This document shows, in pieces, positions 46,083 through 52,839 of a stretch of DNA of 64,000 nucleotides (the first letter of the stretch is position 1; every line of letters starts with the position of its first letter). The position numbers were made by a program, and so were the translations under genes. The notes beneath the pieces were generated by a model. That model was not told the origin of the DNA. It made no database searches and was given only the letters and a program-made list of their open reading frames with translations. Source of the stretch: Ignavibacteria bacterium (GTDB taxonomy: Bacteria > Bacteroidota > Ignavibacteria > Kapaibacteriales > Kapaibacteriaceae); NCBI GenBank assembly GCA_016191145.1, contig JACPPD010000003.1, positions 437,382-501,381 on the forward strand, written 5' to 3'.

Positions 46083-48710
46083 ATGTCAAAACGATCGGAT
46101 AATATACCTATTCGAAGAAACGTTCACGGCCAGTCGGTTCACTCCACCGAGCGGGACGAGGGCGGTGTGTATCGGCAAGGCGAACGGGCATCTTCGGCCC
46201 AACAAGGGAAACCTGAACCTAACGTCGATGCGATTCGGAAGAGGATAATCATCACTGCCCTTCTTTTGGGATTGCTCGCAGTTCTTCTTCTGATCGCTCT
46301 TGTTTCTTACACTGTTAAAGACGAAGCCAACGCTCAGCTTTCGATGAAAGACATATTCGGCGTTATCCGGGGCGACAATGAACTTCGTAATCGTTTTGAA
46401 TCCACACACAACTGGCTGGGTCTTTTAGGTGCAGTTGCGTCTCAGTGGATGTATAGCGCTACCGTTGGAATGTGGTCGGTCTCATTCCCAATACTCATGC
46501 TGTTCTGGGCACGGGATCTTCTCCGCTTTCAAAAAATAACTCCGCTTGTTACCCGACGCAGTATCGCAGTCATTGGAACGGCTGTGCTTGTTTCTGCTAT
46601 TTTTTCAACTGCACAGTTGATCTTTCCTTCGGTAGACGCAATTTTTTGTGGAGCTATTGGACAATTCATCGCCGGCACATCTGCACAGTTCGTTGGTACA
46701 GCAGGAACATCTCTCATTCTGATAGTTACCCTGGGTTTCGTAGTCGTGTTCGGTTTCGATGTTCAACCGAGATCGGTTTTTGTTTTCTCCAAGCTGGCTT
46801 TAGCTCGCATCAGGAACATCTTTGCTTCGCAAAACAAGACACGCACGGATGCAGACGCAGCGGCGGCACCCGATTCTGTTATACGTCCAAAGATCATTCT
46901 TCAGGATGAAGACTCGTCGGATACGCTTTCGCCGACGGTGAAAATTGTACGCCAAACTCCAGGCGCACAAAAACTCGACCCCGACGTCGTCCGCGAGAGG
47001 CTGCAACGTCTCCATTCAGTCCGCAGTGCTGCTGCGGATGAAAACATGCCTGGCGTGAGAGGACCTTCGGAACCTGGCGACGTTCCGGAGCTGCCGCTGT
47101 TTATTAAGGATGATGAGGATGATGCCCTACCGGTCGAAATTCCGGAGGGGGCATTACCACGCCCCCTAACGATTAATGTTGAATCTGCGCACCCCGAAGA
47201 AGAGGTGAAACTTTCGAGTTCTACTCTATATGATGAGCATATTGTTTACAAATTGCCTCCGGCTTCGCTGTTAATTGATATACCTGACGAAAGTATCGTA
47301 GACGACGATGAGCTTCAGGAGAATGCACGTATCCTTCAGGAAAAGCTGGAAACGTTTCGTGTGCGAATCGAAAATCTCACCGTTCAGCCTGGTCCGGTTG
47401 TTACACAGTATGAATTCGTTCCTGCAAGCGGCGTTAAGGTTGCGCAAATCGAGTCGCTTGCCGACGATATTGCGCTTGCACTGAAAGCACAAGGCGTCCG
47501 CATCATTGCACCCATACCCGGACGAGGTACTGTTGGCATAGAAATCCCGAACCATCACCCATCCGTGGTGCGGTTTAGCTCGATTATTAAAAGTCCCAAG
47601 TATCACAATCCCGACGTCAAGCTCCCTATCGCAATGGGTAAGACTGTTGTTGGCGAAGTGTACTGTACCGACCTGACGAAGATGCCTCATCTACTCATTG
47701 CCGGCGCAACGGGCAAGGGCAAAAGCGTTGGCATTAACACAATCATTGCGTCTCTGTTATACAGAATGCATCCTCGCGATCTGAAGTTCGTGATCATCGA
47801 TCCGAAACGTGTTGAGATGACATTGTATAAAACGTTAAAAAATCATTTCCTTGCACTTTGTCCCGACATTGATGAGACCATTATCACCGAACCTCAAAAT
47901 GCCGTTACCGTTCTTAAGAGCGTGGTGGAGGAAATGCAAGGCAGATACAGCATATTGGCGGCAGCCGGGCAGCGTAACATTTCCGACTACAACCGGAAGG
48001 CAAAAGACGGTTCGTTGAGAGACCGAGGCGGCATCACGCATCGACCAATGCCATATATCGTCGTCATCATCGACGAGCTTGCCGATCTTATGATGACGGC
48101 TTCTAAAGAAGTTGAAGATCCGATAGTGCGGCTTGCGCAGCTTGCCCGCGCCGTTGGCATTCACTGCGTTGTTGCAACGCAGCGTCCGTCCGTCGACGTT
48201 GTAACTGGCCTCATCAAGGCCAATTTTCCTGCACGCATCGCCTATCAGGTTGCATCACGTATCGATTCAAGGACAATCCTGGATGGATCTGGCGCCGAGC
48301 ATCTTATCGGCAACGGCGATATGTTGTTTGCTCCCGGGAATACTCCCAAACCAATCCGCATGCAGAATGCCTTCATATCCACAGAGGAAGTGGAGGCTAT
48401 TTGCGAGCACATTGGAAAGCAGCGCGGGTATTCGCAACCGTACATGCTGCCCTCCATCAAATCCAAGCGAAGTGATTTGGCAGGAGGTAGTGGAGACCGC
48501 GACATTCTCTTTGAAGATGCTGCCCGCATTTTCATTCAGCTTCAGCAGGCTAGCGTGAGTACACTTCAGCGAAGACTGAAAATCGGCTATGCACGCGCTG
48601 CCCGCATTGTAGACGAGCTGGAAATGGCAGGTATCGTCGGACCTCCCGACGGTTCTAAAGGCCGTGCTGTGCTCCTGCAGAGCGAGAGTGAGCTAGAAGC
48701 ATATCTCTAG
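46083..48710 (+). CDS. ftsK: DNA translocase FtsK/SpoIIIE
   Basis: An 875-residue chromosome-segregation motor. A hydrophilic N-terminus (about 1-50) is followed by four or more membrane segments (about 55-78, 105-130, 158-185, 205-225), an acidic linker (about 260-390), and the motor with Walker A GATGKGKSVGIN near 540, VIIDPKRVEM and Walker B VVIIDELADLMM near 660. The C-terminal winged-helix gamma domain (LQRRLKIGYARAARIVDELE) reads KOPS-type polarity sequences. Length matches the family. Confidence 0.94.
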   Translation: MSKRSDNIPIRRNVHGQSVHSTERDEGGVYRQGERASSAQQGKPEPNVDAIRKRIIITALLLGLLAVLLLIALVSYTVKDEANAQLSMKDIFGVIRGDNELRNRFESTHNWLGLLGAVASQWMYSATVGMWSVSFPILMLFWARDLLRFQKITPLVTRRSIAVIGTAVLVSAIFSTAQLIFPSVDAIFCGAIGQFIAGTSAQFVGTAGTSLILIVTLGFVVVFGFDVQPRSVFVFSKLALARIRNIFASQNKTRTDADAAAAPDSVIRPKIILQDEDSSDTLSPTVKIVRQTPGAQKLDPDVVRERLQRLHSVRSAAADENMPGVRGPSEPGDVPELPLFIKDDEDDALPVEIPEGALPRPLTINVESAHPEEEVKLSSSTLYDEHIVYKLPPASLLIDIPDESIVDDDELQENARILQEKLETFRVRIENLTVQPGPVVTQYEFVPASGVKVAQIESLADDIALALKAQGVRIIAPIPGRGTVGIEIPNHHPSVVRFSSIIKSPKYHNPDVKLPIAMGKTVVGEVYCTDLTKMPHLLIAGATGKGKSVGINTIIASLLYRMHPRDLKFVIIDPKRVEMTLYKTLKNHFLALCPDIDETIITEPQNAVTVLKSVVEEMQGRYSILAAAGQRNISDYNRKAKDGSLRDRGGITHRPMPYIVVIIDELADLMMTASKEVEDPIVRLAQLARAVGIHCVVATQRPSVDVVTGLIKANFPARIAYQVASRIDSRTILDGSGAEHLIGNGDMLFAPGNTPKPIRMQNAFISTEEVEAICEHIGKQRGYSQPYMLPSIKSKRSDLAGGSGDRDILFEDAARIFIQLQQASVSTLQRRLKIGYARAARIVDELEMAGIVGPPDGSKGRAVLLQSESELEAYL

Positions 48711-48761
48711 GATGGGTAGTGACCTTCTCCAGTTTTATTGACAGTTGAATCGATCAAGGCT

Positions 48762-48868
48762 GCATGTGTCTCCCGGCAACTTCCCCGGCAGCATATGTCT
48801 CCCGGCAACTTCCCAGGCAGCATATACCTCCCGGCAACTTCCCCGGCAGCATATCTCTCCCTGCCGCG
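48762..48868. repeat. 29-bp tandem repeat array upstream of type IX cargo gene 1
   Basis: Three near-identical 29-base units at 48762-48790, 48791-48819 and 48820-48848, then a degenerate partial copy to about 48868. The shared core reads CTCCCGGCAACTTCCCCGGC. There are no spacers between units. Related single copies lie at 50668-50696 and 52391-52430. Confidence 0.9.
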
Positions 48869-48930
48869 TTTCTCTCTGTAACCAATAACCGCAAATCATG
48901 TTCTACCCCACGTCTGTAAGGATACGCACC

Positions 48931-50475
48931 ATGAGCCGATCTTTTGCGATAGCCTGCATGCTTATCTGCGGCCTGTTCTGCCAGCGCACGGACCTCACTG
49001 CACAGGTTACGGTCCGCGTCGATACCCTCTTCCGGTGGTTTCCGCCAAGCCTCAGGCAGATAAATGCCCTTCAAACCAATGGTGATACCGTGGTTTTTTT
49101 CTCAGATGATGCAGACTCCGATTCGATGTTGGTGTTTCGTTCTACAGATAAGGGCGATTCCTGGGACTCCTCGCTTCACCTGTTCTTTGGTCGTTACGCC
49201 CCCGGTATGCCATTTCCGGGCTTCGGGATGTATGCCGGTGCTTTTGAACCATATCCTACGGCGATATACCTGTGGCGTGGCGGTGTGAATGTTACAGTTA
49301 ATTATCCTAACAGCAGTGGAGTTCCACCAGATTTATCCGTACGGGGGTTCTATGTGCATCCTCTCAATCCCGAATTAACCTATTTGAGAACTAGGAACTC
49401 TGGCACATTTCCGGGTTTTGAGTTTGACTTTTTGTTTTACAGACCCAGCGACGATGAGCCGTGGAGTATGCTGAACGTTCCGGCGCATACGCAGGGAGGC
49501 AGCCGCAGAATCCAGTTCGATTTCGACTGGGGTCGGCCGGAACGCCTCTGGGTGACCATTAACGGAGATGATCTTTGGCAGGTGGGTCTTCCTGAGGAAT
49601 CTTATTATTCCGACGATATGGGGGTAACGTGGACCCAGGTGGCAAATGCCTACCTCACGTTAATCGGACTCTGGAGAACGGATTGGGGCCTTGGTGACAC
49701 ATCAGAGGCCCGCGTCGGCAGGGACCTCTTGCTTGTGAATGCCTTGACCAATGAGCTGATCGCATTAGACTGGCAGGAGAGGATTGCCTCGCAGGTGTGG
49801 CCGGAGTCAGATTCAGCAACCATTCGTGTGAGGACCGGGCCCGGGCCACGTCCAAACGAAGCGGTCCTATGGTCTCTTGGTTTTCATCCCAGCGATCGGG
49901 ATTTTCTTTGTCTCGGGGCGCGAGTGGATACGCTTATCGGAGGATCGTGGTACGGCAGGTACTCATTTTTCTTAACAACGGACAGGGGAAACACATGGAC
50001 GTTGTTGAAGATTGAACCTCTTAGGTCATCTCCAGACACTTTATCGTCTTTAGACACTGGAGAAAATTATTTTAATGGTCCTCGCGTTAGTCCAGGGAAC
50101 TCACAAATCTTCATTCCATACTTCAGGTGGTATCAACCGCGGTCCCTGGGTCCTGATAGTGCCACTGAATCAGGTCTTATTCGCTATACCCTAACACACA
50201 GTACCGGGGTTAGCGAGGTTCAGGGCAATGCCGGAGTCAGGATATCGCCGAATCCTGCCGATGAGTATCTCAGCGTGCGCATCGATGCTGCCCGGGGGAT
50301 CAGGGGCATTCGCCTTGTTGATGTGCTGGGCAGGGAGCAGACTGCGGTACGGTATCTGAACCGTGCAGAGGCCGAGGTCATTGTCGATGTCGGCATCGTA
50401 TTGAGCGGATCGTATTACGTCGTTCTCGAAACCGAATCGGGAGTCAGCAGTGCACCGTTAACCATCATCCATTAA
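48931..50475 (+). CDS. Secreted Asp-box protein with type IX sorting domain (cargo 1)
   Basis: A 514-residue exported protein. Signal peptide about residues 1-25. Three Asp-box (BNR) motifs of sialidase-type propellers are seen: STDKGDSW (71-78), SDDMGVTW (227-234) and TTDRGNTW (349-356). The last ~85 residues form a Por/type IX secretion C-terminal domain: VRISPNPADEYLSVRIDA, GIRGIRLVDVLGRE, LSGSYYVVLETESG. This directs it across the outer membrane and usually to the cell surface. The start at 48931 is chosen for the signal peptide. It is related to the 420-residue protein at 50912-52174 in layout and in the ESYY(S/T)xDxG block. No active-site residues were identified. Confidence 0.85.
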   Translation: MSRSFAIACMLICGLFCQRTDLTAQVTVRVDTLFRWFPPSLRQINALQTNGDTVVFFSDDADSDSMLVFRSTDKGDSWDSSLHLFFGRYAPGMPFPGFGMYAGAFEPYPTAIYLWRGGVNVTVNYPNSSGVPPDLSVRGFYVHPLNPELTYLRTRNSGTFPGFEFDFLFYRPSDDEPWSMLNVPAHTQGGSRRIQFDFDWGRPERLWVTINGDDLWQVGLPEESYYSDDMGVTWTQVANAYLTLIGLWRTDWGLGDTSEARVGRDLLLVNALTNELIALDWQERIASQVWPESDSATIRVRTGPGPRPNEAVLWSLGFHPSDRDFLCLGARVDTLIGGSWYGRYSFFLTTDRGNTWTLLKIEPLRSSPDTLSSLDTGENYFNGPRVSPGNSQIFIPYFRWYQPRSLGPDSATESGLIRYTLTHSTGVSEVQGNAGVRISPNPADEYLSVRIDAARGIRGIRLVDVLGREQTAVRYLNRAEAEVIVDVGIVLSGSYYVVLETESGVSSAPLTIIH

Positions 50476-50493
50476 GAGACATGCGTAGGCGCT

Positions 50494-50700
50494 ATGCGTA
50501 CAATCATCATCTGTACGACAGCTTTGCTGGCGTGGGTTGTGAGCCTGCACTCACAATCGCATCCCACCCTGTCCGGAACGTTGAAGGCCAGTGGTGTGAT
50601 GAGCAGAAATATGGAATTGCTCAAGGTGGTGAAGTTTAATATAATAAGTGCGGATCAGTTTGACCTTGTATATGCCTCCCGGCACCTTCCCCGGCAGTAA
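50494..50700 (+). pseudogene. Short signal-peptide-bearing remnant ending in the 29-bp repeat
   Basis: A 68-residue reading frame beginning like the flanking cargo proteins (a hydrophobic signal peptide, then SQ near residue 21) but lacking any propeller or sorting domain. Its last nine codons and stop lie in a copy of the 29-bp repeat, suggesting that a third cargo gene was truncated there. It might instead be a small secreted protein. Confidence 0.4.
50668..50696. repeat. Single copy of the 29-bp repeat
   Basis: Matches the array at 48762-48868 with one change in the core (CTCCCGGCACCTTCCCCGGC). It lies between the two cargo genes. Confidence 0.85.
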
Positions 50701-50911
50701 CCGTTCACCGGTTTTAATTGTTTCGTGATTTTTTCTGGACGAATTCTTGAATCACACTTTGGGAAGTCTGAGATTATTCCTGTTGTAGAATGTGAGCTTA
50801 AATGAGGTAGGTTCGTTTGCCGCGCCGCCAATCAGCGCATTGGATTGTTGTCAAGGCGTTCATAACAACATTTACTACCTAGACTGCCACGTATTGCCTT
50901 CAGGAGTGAAT

Positions 50912-52174
50912 ATGCGCATCGTCAGAAATAGTATCCTGTTTTGTGTCCTTCAGCTTGCGATTTACACCGGCGTTTCGTCGCAAATGGTGTTTGTAAAGGA
51001 CACCATCTGGAGGACACCCACCGACAAACTTGTGAGCAAGGTATTGTCCGATGTTGGTCCGGGCAGTTCCCAGGGTTTGCCGCTGAGTGTTAACACATTC
51101 TCCAGATTCTACCCGCTTTCAAACAACAGGATTCTTCTGCTGCTTCATGTATGGGATATGTTTGTGAGGTTCACGCCCACGTTTACCAATATTGACCACG
51201 GCACCCGATTTACGGAAGTCAGACTGCCGGATCCGCCGGGCAACAGTTCGTATTTACAATGGGAACTCGACTATCGTGACACCAACACGATGTACGTCAT
51301 CGCAGACGGCAGAGATTACTTTAATTACGATGTTTCCCCGGAATCCTATTACACCCCTGATCTGGGCAACACCTATATCCCGATACCACACGGTATCCCT
51401 GTCGGAATGGGATTGTTCGAACCCGGGTTTGGGATCCAGTACGCACCTTTTGGCGTGCGGCGGACATTGGTTACGATTGAATTCAAACATGCCATTACCG
51501 GCGAGATTAAACCATGCTCATGGAGAAACAATATTATCCGTGATCTGATACCATGGTATGACACAACGAAAGTTCAGGTTGGCTTCGCTTTTAACTGGAG
51601 CCACGGTGGTGGCGTGATGTATGGTATTGGTCTCCACCCGGAAGCGCCACAGATAATTTCAATTGTCGTCGAGGTTGACACACTGGCAGATAGTTCATGG
51701 GTCGATAGAACAGGACTCGCTGTGTCAACAGATTCTGGCACAACTTGGCATTGGATTGAGCCACCTTCACCCAGATTTAATAAAGATCCGTTTCAGTGGG
51801 TTCGTGTTGACCCGAAAACAAGCACAATAGTCTATTCTGTCTCACACCTATCATCAGAAACTGACGACGTGATTCGTGTTTCTTTACCCAGGATTACTGA
51901 TGTGCAGGAGAGCGACGTCGATGTAGGGAATCAGTTAATAATATATCCAAATCCTGTTAATGACAATATATTTATCAATATTCTCGCTAATAATACACAG
52001 AAAAAGATTGAGATATACAGCAGCATTGGAGTGCTGATGTATGAACATCAGGTTTCCGAAGATGCCGCTCAGCAAACTCAGATTGATACGCATGCCTGGA
52101 GCAGCGGCATGTATGTGTTGCGCGTGACGGAACACTCAGGAGTGTATTCCCGTTCCTTCATTGTATCGCATTAA
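50912..52174 (+). CDS. Secreted Asp-box-like protein with type IX sorting domain (cargo 2)
   Basis: A 420-residue exported protein with a signal peptide (about 1-22, ending VSSQ), an Asp-box STDSGTTW near residue 280 and a degenerate TPDLGNTY near 150. The type IX sorting domain spans about 340-420: LIIYPNPVNDNIFINILANN, KIEIYSSIGVLMYEHQ, WSSGMYVLRVTEHSG. ATG at 50912 follows an AGGAG ribosome-binding-like stretch by five bases and gives the signal peptide; the longer in-frame start does not. It is probably a diverged tandem duplicate of cargo 1. Confidence 0.85.
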   Translation: MRIVRNSILFCVLQLAIYTGVSSQMVFVKDTIWRTPTDKLVSKVLSDVGPGSSQGLPLSVNTFSRFYPLSNNRILLLLHVWDMFVRFTPTFTNIDHGTRFTEVRLPDPPGNSSYLQWELDYRDTNTMYVIADGRDYFNYDVSPESYYTPDLGNTYIPIPHGIPVGMGLFEPGFGIQYAPFGVRRTLVTIEFKHAITGEIKPCSWRNNIIRDLIPWYDTTKVQVGFAFNWSHGGGVMYGIGLHPEAPQIISIVVEVDTLADSSWVDRTGLAVSTDSGTTWHWIEPPSPRFNKDPFQWVRVDPKTSTIVYSVSHLSSETDDVIRVSLPRITDVQESDVDVGNQLIIYPNPVNDNIFINILANNTQKKIEIYSSIGVLMYEHQVSEDAAQQTQIDTHAWSSGMYVLRVTEHSGVYSRSFIVSH

Positions 52175-52261
52175 ACCATAATCATATTTAACAGACAACC
52201 GGGGGATCCACGATGGAATGGATTCGTTGAAGACTTCGTTGACACAAATGGTGTCTTGCAA

Positions 52262-52349
52262 CTCACCCCGCCCCTGCGGGGCACCCCTCTCCTCGCGGAG
52301 AGGGGCTGGGGTGAGGTCGGCGATACCCCCTCTCCGTGAGGAGAGGGGG
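52262..52349. repeat. Cluster of GC-rich inverted repeats (REP-like element)
   Basis: Outer arms CTCACCCC (52262-52269) and GGGGTGAG (52308-52315) enclose two hairpins: GCCCC-TGC-GGGGC (52270-52282) and CCCCTCTCC-TCGC-GGAGAGGGG (52284-52305). A third, CCCCCTCTCC-GTGA-GGAGAGGGGG, lies at 52326-52349. Elements of this type are dispersed non-coding repeats in many bacterial genomes. Confidence 0.85.
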
Positions 52350-52390
52350 TTGGGGGTGGGTTGCAATGCACGAAGTCCCGGTTCCGCAAG

Positions 52391-52430
52391 GCACCTTCCC
52401 CGGCAGCATATACCTCCCGGCAACTTCTCC
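52391..52430. repeat. One and a half copies of the 29-bp repeat
   Basis: A half unit (GCACCTTCCCCGGCA) followed by a unit with the core CTCCCGGCAACTTCTCC, downstream of cargo 2. It completes the pattern of a repeat copy in each intergenic space around the cargo genes. Confidence 0.85.
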
Positions 52431-52803
52431 ACACTACCTCAGCTTGGCAGACTCCATTCCGGCAATCTGGAATCTTCCTTTGCTCAATGCGATACAGGAT
52501 ACTACGGATCATTTCGACAGCCAGCATTGAGATCGTTTCGATTTCACGCAGTATTGTTCAGGCATTCGAAGATCCGTTGGCAAAAGGCTTGAACAATTAG
52601 CAAGTGAAACGTGGCGACGCAAACGCCGTGATGTATATCGAGCGTTTTTCGGCACCAGGGATGACAGTTGCGATGACTCTCGTGGTTGATCTGTGATACG
52701 TGCTTCGCCCATCTACAACCAGCCTTCAACAGATTTATTTGGATAGAGTGAATTTTCTTTGATATGGGCAGTATGATATTTTCTTGCACCAGTTGAGTGT
52801 TGA

Positions 52804-52833
52804 TTGAGTCTTCGCCACAGCCTCGTATTTTAG
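52804..52833 (+). promoter_or_regulatory. Possible promoter for uvrA
   Basis: TTG at 52804-52806 is followed after 19 bases by TATTTTAG (52826-52833), one mismatch from TAnnTTTG. The spacing matches the Bacteroidota -33/-7 promoter. The box ends six bases before the uvrA ATG, implying a nearly leaderless message if used. Confidence 0.4.
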
Positions 52834-52839
52834 CTACTT

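Larger units (their letters stand above)
52175..52839. other. 665-base intergenic region with repeats and no supported gene
   Basis: This is the only gene-free stretch above 300 bases. It contains GC-rich hairpins (52262-52349), a copy of the 29-bp repeat (52391-52430), and then about 400 bases where every frame on both strands is interrupted by stops. Short frames such as 52544-52789 on the minus strand have no recognisable family, no ribosome-binding site and no signal peptide. A decayed gene or a structured RNA cannot be excluded. Confidence 0.6.

Noticed and set aside
48762..48868. Short repeats resembling a CRISPR array
   Set aside because: The 29-base units are directly adjacent with no spacers, and no cas genes are present.
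48754..49074. 106-codon minus-strand frame across the repeat array
   Set aside because: It is created by stop-free GC-rich repeats and the antisense of the cargo signal peptide; no family or ribosome-binding site.
52218..52592. 124-codon plus-strand frame after cargo 2
   Set aside because: It runs through the GC-rich hairpins and the 29-bp repeat; composition reflects the repeats rather than a protein.
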